DNA of 64,000 nucleotides, from assembly GCA_026874595.1 (NCBI GenBank), contig CM049314.1:73982300-74046299 (forward strand). Direction: 5' to 3'. Position numbers and translations under genes: made by a program. Origin of the DNA: Sipunculus nudus. Taxonomy: Eukaryota; Annelida; Sipuncula; Golfingiida; Sipunculidae. Below are positions 11,473 to 22,364 of this stretch, one piece after another (within the stretch, counting starts at the first letter, position 1; each line of letters begins with the position of its first letter). Below the pieces are notes generated by a model. That model made no database searches. It saw only the letters and a program-made list of their open reading frames with translations, and was not told where the DNA came from.

Positions 11473-12658
11473 ACCATATCCAGACAACAAACTCACAGGT
11501 GTGGGTAATGGAGTTCACAATGTAAAATGCACGTCGTCATATTAAGCAAGGACACACATACATAAATGTACCCTATGACTTGAAGTGTATAAGCAGACAA
11601 ATGCAATGCAGTAAAATCATTGAAATAATTAATACACACACGTCGGGTAAACAACAAAAGTAACTACACTAAGAGTCCTAAAACATCATGCTCCGCCCAA
11701 ACATTTTACTACATGCCAACAAAGCAATGTTGCATCTTTATTCCTTTGGACTTGCACAATAACCTCTTTATCCAAAGAGATAATCCATTAAAATGACAAT
11801 ACACAAAACTAGTAAAACATTACATTTAATCCTCAATTATTGATTTTACCATCAATGAATATAAAAATAAATGATTTAAGAAATTCTATGCATAATTAAT
11901 TAATAATACTCATAAATTTACAAAGTAAATTAACTAATTAGCACTGGTACAGTACACTTTGTCTTTGTTGAGTGGTCAAGGCCACAAGTACCAGTATCAC
12001 GTGTTGTAGCTATTGTGGTGACATTTTACAGAAAACAACGTAATCCTAAACTGATATACATCACTGTAAGTTGCAGCTGCTTGTCTGCGGGAACAATTAA
12101 ATGGCACAGTCTGTGTACAACATGAGCGACAAGGGTCCCCTGTCCTGGTCTGTGGAACTTGATGTTACAGCCAGACAGCTGCATCGTGACGTCACAGACC
12201 ACGTGATTTAGCAGCACGTGCAGTGCTGGTAGGCAAACCACTTAGGGATGTTGATTGTATCAGTTGCACTTCTTCCTCTGTGGGCTTGTTCTATGTTCTA
12301 TAACTATATTGTTTGCATTCTACATTTAATATGTCAGTCTTATCAAATTAATTGCAAGATAATTTACCAATGAGTTGTAAAGCTGTTGGATTTGCCAGTC
12401 CGCAGCAAAAGGGACTTTGTCCAAGCTTCTTTAGGCTGCCTGCTGGGTCTATATTTACAAAGGGCCAAATAGATCCACCTGCAGACACACACTTAATTAG
12501 TGAAGCCTCAATATTGTGTCACCTATAGGTTTATATTTATTTATGTATATAATATATATATATATATATTTTAAGGAATTATACGAAACACATTCTTAAA
12601 TCTATATAACGTCGACCTTTGAAAGAGTGCATATATTATTCTCAGCTTTCAGAATATG

Positions 12659-12930
12659 TATGTTTAAGGGGTCCCAGAGCAGTAGTTTTGAGATCAAAAA
12701 TGAAATATGTGAAAATGTTTACACACTTTTCTTTTTATTATTGATAACTTAAACTTCTTTTTACATTTCATATTTAAATACAAAAAAATCCATAATTTTA
12801 AAAGATATAATTACCAACCCAGTAAAAATACTTGGGTGAGGGGGGGGGGGGGTATGTTTAAGGGGTCCCAGAGCAGTAGTTTTGAGATCAATAATGAAAT
12901 ATGAGAAAATGTTTACACACTTTCCTGCAT
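12659..12930 (+). repeat. 75-bp direct duplication, 194 bp apart
   Basis: TATGTTTAAGGGGTCCCAGA begins at 12659 and again at 12853. Each copy continues for about 75 bases (AGCAGTAGTTTTGAGATCAA, GAAAATGTTTACACACTTT) with few differences. A poly-G run (about 12840-12852) directly precedes the second copy. Confidence 0.8.
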
Positions 12931-13070
12931 GAGACAAAACTTCTGAAACCTAAGACAGGAGATTGTGCATAAAACGAACTCGGCTACATTTCTTTATTAG
13001 GTGGTACTATAGGGCCTGCACATTCAGATTTAATATTATTGTAGCCCACCAGAGACTCACCAGTAAGCGG

Positions 13071-13265
13071 CAGGGGCGGATCCAGGATTTAGGAAAAGGG
13101 GGGGTCCAACCCAGGAGGACTAATGAAAATCCTAAAAAAAAGGTCATCAGGTCCTGAAAAGGGGGGTCCAAGCCGCAAAAATACGTCTAAAACCCCTTAA
13201 AAAAGGTTGCTTGGGGTGCAAAAGGGGGGGTCCGGACCCCCTGGACCCCCCTGGATCCGCTTCTG
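13071..13265. mobile_element. 195-bp foldback MITE flanked by AGCGG
   Basis: The left end is CAGGGGCGGATCCAGG and the right end CCTGGATCCGCTTCTG, an inverted pair of about 16 bases with two mismatches. Inside are several GGGGGGTCC blocks and a TCCGGACCCCCTGGACCCCC stretch, so the unit can fold back. AGCGG lies immediately outside both ends (13066-13070 and 13266-13270), a candidate 5-bp target duplication. A DNA-transposon MITE is likely; the superfamily is not certain. Confidence 0.75.
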
Positions 13266-15017
13266 AGCGGTCTTTGGTTGATGTATTGTACAGGCTAATG
13301 AAACAGATGAGGAACTAATGATATGGCCTCTGTTGGTGTCTAGATATACTTTTACATCATCTGTTCAACCATTTGTCATGCTGTGAGGAAGCTGACCACT
13401 ATATAATCACTGACATTGTGTATACCTTGACGCATACAATATACTCTGATGCATTAACTAATTTGCAAACAAACTGAATAGGGCATAAAATTACCGGAAC
13501 AAGTATTGGAGAGATACTGATAACACATGTAACAGCTAGTACACTACCTACTTATAATGGGTATTGGCTTTTGCCTACCAGCCTCTGACCAGGCCTGCGC
13601 AGTAGCCCGGATGTAAAAAACAACGATGCAGTCCCCTGCCCTTAGACATTTAGAGGTCAGGGACTGTCCCCAGCTCTTTTGCAGAGAGAGAGAGAGAGAG
13701 AAGGGGGGCAAAATTGGCCATATCTAGGGGGTAAACAAAACTCATGCCTAGGCAGTCCCATATGTATATACTAAACAGATTTAGTTCCACATACTCAGAA
13801 ATGGGTACACCTGTCACTTATTTAAATGAACATTTAGACAATTATTTTCATGCAAACACTTCAGCAAATTAATAATAATAACTCACCAGATATAAATATT
13901 GCACATGTTACACTGTCTGCATGTATTCTCTTCTTGTTTTGATCTGAAGAGACCATTAAATGAACTAACTCTTTCCACCCTCGATTATATTATTAAACAA
14001 TAGTCTAGCAAAATTGGGGAAAGGAACATAAGTTGGACTTCTGTGTCTACAGGATACATTTAACATGCAGATACTAGACATTTCCTGTCTGATTATACAT
14101 TGCACTCATCAGTTCTTACAGGAATAAATATAAAACAACATTATATAACAATTCTAATACTCATCCCTGAAAGGGACAGCATGCCACAGAGCACTGTTAT
14201 TTCTCAAAAATAATGTAAACAGATTTAAAGAATTACAATGTATCGACATTCTAACAATTAACATAACTGACCAAGCTGTGTTGCATCAAAAGAGTGTCAT
14301 GAGACATGTATCAATCATACAAATATTCTGACTGGAATTAAAGCCAATCTGTACCTTGGTATAAAGTTTACCTTTTAAACTGACATTTTTCTTTAATTGA
14401 TATCTAAGTACTTAAGTAATGACAAGATGGAAGAACTTAAATTACTTATATGACAAAATTAATAAATAAAAAAACTCTTAGGACTAAAGACAGTAGCTTA
14501 AATACTTAAATTCAGTTGTTTTCAGCTTTCTTCAGACAGTGGGCCAAAGCAAGGACCCCGCCCTGAGCAGGGGGTTATGTACCCAGACATCTGGGTCAAG
14601 ACGCAAAATAGTTTCTACCTGTGTATTAAATATCAAAATACTACCAAATACATTTATGTATAGAACTTTTGAAATAAACTGAAAACATGTCTGTTCTCTG
14701 AACATGTACCCAAATGAAATAATGAAATACATTTATGGTTTCACAATGCATGTTCATACATAAACATTAGGTGATAAAGGTCATTCCTGGATTTCCACAG
14801 TAACTAGCAGCATGACCATATATAGCTTTCCCTGTAAAGCGTATGTCCAGACTGCTGGAGGCCTGCTGTCATGGTATATTTCAAGGAAACTACATGTATC
14901 AAGTGCACAGTGGACTGCACAGTCTGAGGAATCATATTAAAGCATTATGTTGAACCAAATAGTAACAAAATTATTAAGAGATGAAAGTTTAAATAGTTGA
15001 CATGTCTTAATTTAAAC

Positions 15018-15600
15018 TCATATAATTACAGTCTCCGACAATATTTTATGTAAACGTGCGTAGGCAGAAGGTTCGTGCAACCTCGTTACGGTATCAGCGA
15101 TCCAGTTGTACCCTCCTGGATAATAAACAGCGTGGAGCCGAAAGTTATAAACTGCCGAATACAGGAAAATTATTCGGAGGTATTCCATGACTAAAGCGTT
15201 TTTGCAAGATCCTTTGTTAATTATAGAAACTGCTGCCATATTATCACAATGTACAAATACCTTTTTGTTTGTCCAATAAGGAGCCCACTGCAGCACTGCC
15301 GGTTCCAGCGCAAGGACTTCTTCATGATTAATACACAAATCGACTGCATATGGCATAGTCTCAGCCCAGCGAGTAATAGAGACATTCGCCCCTGAAGTAC
15401 GTACCGGCAGCCTCCGTGCATGTGGCAATACATACCGGCGCAGCTAGGCGGCTATCCGCCATAGTGGATCTGCCGTTAAAATACTCCATGAAAGTTAGCC
15501 ACCATGGAATATCGTTTTTCATATCTATCAGTACTCGAGTCCTATGCCATGGTTTATTTAAAGTACAAATTTTATCCAAAATACGACGCAAATGGAAACG
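15018..15600 (-). pseudogene. Retroelement RNase H-like C-terminal region
   Basis: The minus-strand frame at 15428-15018 contains INHEEVLALEPAV, VFVHCDNMAAVSIINKGS, ALVMEYLRIIF and YYPGGYNWIADTVTRLHE. This is the pattern of the RNase H-like domain in DIRS-related retroelements: an E in the HxEVLAL helix, a D in the CDNMAAV strand, and a late D in the WIADTVTR helix. The frame at 15591-15361 carries the preceding PWWLTFMEYFNGRS segment, where a first acidic strand is expected, but a frame change separates the two. It follows the RT on the same strand, as expected. A clear downstream tyrosine recombinase was not seen. Confidence 0.75.
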
Positions 15601-15641
15601 GCCACCGTATACACATTGCGTTGCTCAGTTCAGTTGTCCGG

Positions 15642-16485
15642 CTAGGCGCATAAAGTCTTTCTTAGTAACCTCTTGTTTAATATTAGTTCTTTAATTTTTG
15701 AATTAGGAAGTGAAATTGTCATATTACAGCTGTCAAGCTGAATACCAAGAAAAGTCAATAACTGTACGGGCCCTTTGACTTTCTTATTGTTAATTCTGAA
15801 CCCCAGCTGAAGCAAAATATACATTAATTCACACATTATTTCTTTGCATGCCTCATATGATTTTCCTACGCAGATTAAGTCATCTAGATAAGATGCAATA
15901 TTCTCGAAACCTCTGGCTCTTATGATGCGCCGGACAGCCTGGAATAATGTATTAAAGATGACCGGATATTTCCGAGCGCCAAACGGAAGCCGACGATCAA
16001 CGAGAAAAACTGGTTTACTAGTACCTGTACACTGCCACTTAATACCAGTAGCTTGGTATTCGCAGAGATTAATTTTAACCACCATATGCGTTTGACAAAT
16101 CAACCTTAGCCATATAGCTATTCGGCCTAATTAAGTCAACAGCATCCTGGACGGACTGATATTTAAATGTATCCTTGAAAGCGCAATCATTTAATGCATC
16201 TCCCGCCGGGCGACTACAGTCATGTATTATTCGTATCTGTTTTTTAATACTGCCGGATAACGAAGCATACTTATCCTTCTTAGGCACTGCAACCAAAGCA
16301 GAGATGATAGTCGGCGGTTCAGAAACGATGCTATAATGACCATTGGCTAATTCTTCTTGAACCTGAGCTTCAACATGCTCTTTAACATTAGGTGCAGTAG
16401 CAGATTTGTAATTGTCAATCGTTACCGGCGAAGAATGGTCTATTGTTTCATCAGTAATTCGAAATCCGTTCGGTATCCAATTCAC
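15642..16485 (-). pseudogene. DIRS-related reverse transcriptase, frameshifted
   Basis: Two overlapping minus-strand frames carry successive RT blocks. 16485-16075 has ALVAVPKKDKYASLSGSIKK, IRIIHDCSRPAGDALND and YMAKVDLSNAYGG (first catalytic Asp in KVDLSNAY). 16103-15642 has FLVDRRLPFGARKYPVIFNT, the catalytic box YLDDLICVGKSYE (about 15850-15890) and LLTFLGIQLDSCNMTISLP. The frame changes near 16080-16100. The catalytic residues are intact. Family assignment is inference; Ty3-like is less likely because no integrase follows. Confidence 0.8.
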
Positions 16486-16558
16486 GATATAATCCTTATC
16501 CGGGTCATCATTTGGTAATAATCGTACCCACGAATCTAGGAAAAGTGACCCCTCGGAG

Positions 16559-17161
16559 TTAACGTAACGTATTTAGTTGAAACTGCGCTTGTTGCTGGTC
16601 AGGCTTACTTGTATCGAATACAAGACGATATTTACAACTATCACTGAAAGGACACTTGCCATTGCGAGCTTTAAAAAGTTTACATTCTGGTACTGACCTT
16701 ATGTGTTCGCCATCCCTCATGTTGACGTTACCTGACCTGCGCTGCGTGGTCGGCAGGCTGTTGCTACCAAGGAGCAGAAGTTCCATATTCGCAGTCAGAG
16801 TGTCCTATTTTAAAGCCGTTCTCTCCCTGGCGCTCCCTATACTGATAATCAAAATCAAGCAAGTTTTCACAGCTATAGCGAGAAGCAAGATCGTACACCT
16901 GAGTAGTATATGCTAGATAATAGTCAATTTCATCTATCTCCAGTTCTCCACTATGAATAAGGTAGACCCGTAAATGTTTTAGAATGCTATAAAAATGCTG
17001 GACATAACGTGCAGAAAATAACAAGCCTGCGTTCGCTGTGACAGTCACAACTAAAATGCGCCCTTTGACACGTGCCCGGTGACCACCTGGCGAAACCCAG
17101 TGAACCGTGAAAGCGCCCCCTTGCCATCTGAATAAAGACAATTTAAACCACAGGGGTTGAA
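16559..17161 (-). pseudogene. Gag-like N-terminal region with a degenerate CCCH zinc motif
   Basis: A minus-strand frame (17141-16764) reads into LASRYSCENLLDFDYQYRER, a motif seen ahead of RT in DIRS-related elements. A second frame (16786-16559) has CKLFKARNGKCPFSDSCKYR, a CX9CX5CX3 pattern whose expected final His is Leu. The two frames overlap near 16764-16786. The coding region starts almost at the edge of the insert (17161), leaving no room for an LTR, so the element is 5'-truncated or has a very short leader. Confidence 0.6.
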
Positions 17162-17762
17162 ATTAACCTCATCGAAAGAGTCAATTTCATCAAATATCTG
17201 TCTCAGTTTCCCCAGAAATATTTCTCAACTTGAGTCTAAATAAACGTTTTGCCGATGTATTCTGAAAATAACTGATAAAGTTCTTACCCCTAGGTCTACC
17301 ATCATTGATCCAGATTCTACGTTTTTCTCTCATCAAATCATGATATATTTTACACATGGTTTTCCAGTGTGGTTTTAAATAAGGTCTGAAAACTCGTTTT
17401 GGTACACCAGCATTGCCAACATCATTAATGCAGTTTCATAGACAATGGATGAGTGTAACTGCTTCTAATCAAAGATGGCGATAATTTTTTCCAGTTTAAT
17501 TGTGGAACTTTTACAGCAGTTTGTGATGACAGACGTTGTTCAAGGTCCAGTTTTACCAAAACCGGTAGGTGGTCAGAGCCATTTAATTCATGGTCGTCAA
17601 TTATTCCACATTGTTCCATCTTACCCAACATATTAGTTTCCACAGCAATATGGTCAATTAAAGTACACGAGGACAATGGGTTACATGGAATACATGTGTA
17701 CCCAGGACCAGAGAAATTTGCACTTTGAGCACAAGAAACAAGGCCACATTCACTTTATATCC
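17162..17762 (-). pseudogene. LINE ORF2 relic, endonuclease end and linker
   Basis: On the minus strand from about 17760: a stretch with FSGPGYTCIPCNPLSSC, then LIDHIAVETNML and DDHELNGSDHLPVLVKLDLE (the SDHLPV box is the last active-site motif of APE-type LINE endonucleases), then a linker with FRPYLKPHWKTM, REKRRIWINDGRPRG and, after a frameshift, a segment ending EIDSFDEVNF at 17165. The reading then stops abruptly; the missing continuation resumes at about 11472, so this and 9055-11472 are two halves of one gene. The 5' part is lost, being replaced by repeat E at about 17763. Confidence 0.75.
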
Positions 17763-18619
17763 CCGATCACCAAACTTAATGCAAAAATTAGTCATCTAGA
17801 AAACTCTATTGGATTTTATTTATATTTTTGGCTATCTACATTAACTTAGATTTTATAAGGAAAAAGCCTAAAACCCTTAAAAAATCTCCGAAACCGTCAT
17901 GCCAAATTGTCCGATATTTCCCAGAAATAATCCCAGAAACAATCTCTCTCAAGTTTGTTCGAATGGTAACAGTTCGGTGATTTTGGGCCGAGTTACAGGA
18001 AGTTGAACTTAGTCATCTGTCCAGAAAAGCATACTAAAATTTCAAATTTCAGAAACGGCTAGAGCTAGCATTACCAAATTTCATGCCAATGTTGGTCACA
18101 CAAGTCATATCTGGAATTGAGGTATTGGTGGCGCAACCTGCATTGTCCTTTTTTAGCTCAGCTGACTATAAGTCATCTGAGCTATAGTCGTGGTCCTTTG
18201 TCCGTCGGCTGTCCGTCCGTCCGTCCGTCTGTCCGTCCGTCCGTCCATTAAACTGGTACGTTTTGAAAGCGTTGGATCTACGAATCTGAAATTCAGCATA
18301 CCTTAAGATCTCCCCAAAATCTCCTACCATACCGAAAATTGGGTCACTAGGACTTTGTTCCTTCGAATTATTAAGGAAAACCCTCCGTTTCCCATTTAAA
18401 ACCCATTGTTACACTTCAAGACTGCCTAATATCGAAACCACTGACCTGATATTGACCATTTTTAGCTCAGCTGACTGAAAGTCATCTGAGCTATAGCGAT
18501 CACTCTTTGTCCGTCGTCCGTCTGTCCGTCTGTCCGTCCGTTAACCAGGCACAAATCGTAACCGCTGGACCTAGAACCTTGTAACTTGGGATTCTGAGAG
18601 GTCCATAAAAAATCTCCTT

Positions 18620-21190
18620 GGAAACCAGAAATTAGGTCTCTGTTACCCATATCCTTCGAGCTATGTGGCGCCAAAGTACCCCCCAGAAAAGTCAAAAATT
18701 TCATACAAAAACTTCAATATCTCATTAACTACTTGACTGATGGTCATGATTTTTGGCATACATATTGATCATGAGATGTTACATCGCTTCCTGCAGACTG
18801 GTGGCGCCACCTGTATTTTTCGATTTTTTTACGAATTTTTTTCTCTATTTTTGAGACCTTTAAAAATGTGAACATCTGTTAACAAGGCACAAATCATAAA
18901 GACTGGACTTAGAATCTTAATTCTTGACACACTGAGAGGTCCATGAAAAATCTCCTTGGAAACCAGAAATTAGGTCTCTGTTACCCATATCCTTCGAGCT
19001 ATGGGGCCCCAAAGTACCCCCCAGAATAGTAAAAAATTTCATACAAAAACTTCAATATTTCAATAACTACATCACTGATGGTCTTCATTTTTGGCATACA
19101 TATTGATCATGAGATGTTCGATCAGTTCCTGCAGACTGGTGGCGCCACCTGTACTGTTTGATTTTTTACGATTTTTTCCTCTATTTTTGAGACCTTTGAG
19201 GATGCTGTCATCTGTTAGCATGGCACAAATCTTAACGACTGGACCTAGAATCTTCATTTTCGACACACTGAGAGACCTATGAAAAGTCTCCATGGAAACC
19301 AGAAATTAGGTCTCTGTTACCCATATCCTTCGAGCTATTGGGCCCAAAATTACCCCCCAGAATAGTCAAAAATTTCATACAAAAACTTCAATATCTCATT
19401 AACTACTTGACTGATGGTCATGATTTTTGGCATACATATTGATCATGAGATGTTACATCACTTCCTGCAGACTGGTGGTGCCACCTGTATTTTTCGATTT
19501 TTTACGAATTTTTTTCTCTATTTTTGAGACCTTTAAAAATGTGAACATCTGTTAACAAGGCACAAATCATAAAGACTGGACTTAGAATCTTAATTCTTGA
19601 CACACTGAGAGGTCCATGAAAAATCTCCTTGGAAACCAGAAATTAGGTCTCTGTTACCCATATCCTTCGAGCTATGGGGCCCCAAAGTACCCCCCAGAAT
19701 AGTAAAAAATTTCATACAAAAACTTCAATATTTCAATAACTACATCACTGATGGTCTTCATTTTTGGCATACATATTGATCATGAGATGTTCGATCAGTT
19801 CCTGCAGACTGGTGGCGCCACCTGTACTGTTTGATTTTTTACGATTTTTTCCTCTATTTTTGAGACCTTTGAGGATGCTGTCATCTGTTAGCGTGGCACA
19901 AATCGTAACGACTGGACCTAGAATCTTCATTTTCGACACACTGAGAGACCTATGAAAAGTCTCCCTGGAAACAAGAAATTAGGTCTCTGTTACCCATATC
20001 CTTCGAGCTATGGGGCCCAAAATTACCCCCCAGAATAGTCAAAAATTTCATACAAAAACTTCAATATCTCATTAACTACATCACTGATGGTCATGATTTT
20101 CGACATACATATTGATCATGAGATGTTTCATCAGTTTGTGCAGACTGGTGGCGCCACCTGTATTTTTCAATGTTCACGAATTGTTTTCTCCATTTTTGAG
20201 ACCTTTAAGGATGTAGTTATCTGTCAACAGGGTACAAATCGTAACGACTGGACCTAGAATCTTTGTTCTTGACACACAGGGAGACCCATGATAAGTCTCC
20301 ATGGAAACCTGAAATTTGGTCTCTGTTACCCATATCCTTTGAGCTATGGCACTCCAAAGTACAGCTCAGAATAATGGAAAATTTGATACAAAAGCTAAAG
20401 TATCTGAACAACTAATGCAGAGATAACCATAATTGTTTGCATGGATATTGATCATGGAGTGTTTCATAAGTTTCTGCAGACTGGTGGCACCACCTGTATT
20501 TTTTCGGTTTTTTTTTTACGAAATTTTTCTGTATTTTTGAGACCTTTAAAGATATGAACGTCTGTTAACAGGGCACAAATCATAAAAACTGGACCAAGAA
20601 TCTTCATTCTTGACACACAGGGAGACCCATGAAAAGTCTCCATGGAAACTTGAAATTAGGTCTCTGTTACCCATATTCTTTAAGCTGTATGGGTCCAAAA
20701 TACCCCCCCCCCCCCAGAATAATGGAAAATTTGATACAAAAACTGCAGTATTTCAATAACTACAACACTGATGGTCATGATTTTCGGCATACATATTGAT
20801 CATGAGATGTTCCATCAGTTTCTGCAGACTGGGTGTGCCACCTCTATTTTTTTTCAAATTTTTACGAATTTTTTTCTTTTTTTTTTGAGACCTTTAAAGA
20901 TGTGGTTATCTGTCAACAGGGTACAAATCGCAACAACTGGACCTAGAATCTTCATTCTTGTCATGCAAAGAGGCCCATGAAAGGTGCCTGTGGAAACTTG
21001 AAATTAGGTCTCTGTTACCCATATCCTTCAAGCTATAGGACTCCGAAGTATCCCTCAGAATAATGGACAATTTGATACAAAAACTGAAGTATCTGAACAA
21101 CTAATGGGGAGATCACCATGATTTTTTGCATGGATATTGACCATTAAGTGTTTTTATTAGTTTCTGCAGACTGGTGGAGCCACCTGTATT
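18620..21190 (+). repeat. 337-bp tandem array inside B'3 with a 673-bp higher-order repeat
   Basis: The landmark ATATTGATCATGAGATGTT or its variants falls at 18768, 19105, 19441, 19778, 20114, 20450, 20798 and 21139, a spacing of 336-348. Units 1 and 3, and units 2 and 4, are almost identical, so a two-unit block (about 673 bp) was recently duplicated. Most units carry CTGCAGACTGGTGGCGCCAC followed by CTGTATTTTT. Confidence 0.85.
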
Positions 21191-21196
21191 TTTGTA

Positions 21197-22364
21197 TCCA
21201 CCAAAACGAAGTTTTGCGGATACTATGTTTTTGACGGAGTTCCTCCACCGCGGCGGCGTTCGTTTCCAGAGAGCTCCTCGGAGACTAATGGACCGATTTT
21301 TCCCAAACTTACACCTATTATCGGGTCACATGTGAACTGGTGCCTAACCAATTTGCGTTGACCTCTGACCTTTCCTCTCTATCCAGTGTCCAATTGTGGG
21401 TCTGTTTCCACTCATAAACCCTCATATCTCGGGAACCGTTTGACCGATCAGGAAATAAAATTGATACAAATGTAGCCCTTGGATTGCTTTATAACATACA
21501 CAAAAAATGGTGGCGCCACCTGTAACCATGTTTGCACAGTGTCCATCTGTTCATCTGCCTTGGGTTAAAATCACTCATATCTCTGCAGTGAATTGACTAA
21601 TTCACCTGAAATTTGTCATGCGTATACATCCAGGATAGCTTTCTTGATTTTATGACAGGTGGCACCACCTTCGTTCACGTTCACGCTGATGACATCCAAG
21701 CTTATATCTTGGGAACCGTTTGACCGATCAGGAAATAAAATTTATACAAATGTAGCCCTTTGATAGCTCTGTAACATACACAAAAAATGGTGGCGCCACC
21801 TGTAACAATGTTTGCACAGCGTCTGTCTGTTAGTCTGCCGTGGACTAAAATCACTCATTTCTCTGTAGTGGTTCGACATAACTGCCTAAAATTTTGCAGG
21901 TTTATACATCGTGGACAGCTTTCTTGATTTTATGACAGGTGGCGCCACCTACATTCTAGTTAACGCTGCACACATCCAAGCTCATATCTCAGGAACCATT
22001 TGACCGATTGGGCCAAAATTGTGCATGTGTTTAGATCTCACATAGGTCTTTATCATTCACAAAACTGGAGGGGTTACCTGCAAAGATTTTTGCACAGTGT
22101 TTGTCTGTTTGTCTGCCATGGGCAAAAATCGCTCATATACATGTAGTGGTTTGACTTTTCTGCCTAAAATTTTGCAGGTGTATACAACTTGGACAGCTTT
22201 CTGGATTTGTCGTAGGTGGCACAACCTACATACACATTTAGGCTGCAGACATCCATGCTAATATGCAACATACCTCACTCTATTTCCCCTTGCCACTCAA
22301 TCCATGCCTCACTATCCGATTTTGGCAGATACATGTAGTCACTTGTCGGTTACCCGTATTCTAG
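21197..22364 (+). mobile_element. Helitron-like element A, copy 2
   Basis: It begins TCCACCAAAACGAAG after GTA and ends CCCGTATTCTAG before TTTT. It contains the 30-base 5' hairpin (GTATCCACCAAAAC against GTTTTGCGGATAC), a GC-rich CGGCGGCG patch, about three 280-bp units with GGTGGCGCCACC at 21509, 21789 and 21938, and the conserved tail with CACTTGTCGGTTACCCG. It interrupts the T-rich segment just after a GGTGG(A)GCCACCTGTA of B'3; B' sequence (TTTTTCTCTATTTTTGAGA) resumes after it. Confidence 0.6.

Larger units (their letters stand above)
11473..15017. other. Non-coding part of the 5.7-kb insert in the LINE
   Basis: AT-rich DNA without recognisable coding domains. Apart from the duplicated segment at 12659, the MITE at 13071 and a (GA)n run at about 13682-13701, I see nothing assignable. 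It could be the untranslated or decayed 3' portion of the retroelement whose RT lies at 15.0-17.1 kb, but no tyrosine recombinase or integrase motif was found. Confidence 0.45.

Noticed and set aside
11473-17161. LTR retrotransposon with direct terminal repeats
   Set aside because: The left edge (TACCATATCCAGAC) and right edge (CACAGGGGTTGAA) do not recur at the opposite ends by eye, and coding begins right at the edge.
19072-19955. Pairs of identical 63-73-codon frames on both strands
   Set aside because: A consequence of the 673-bp higher-order duplication in a non-coding satellite.
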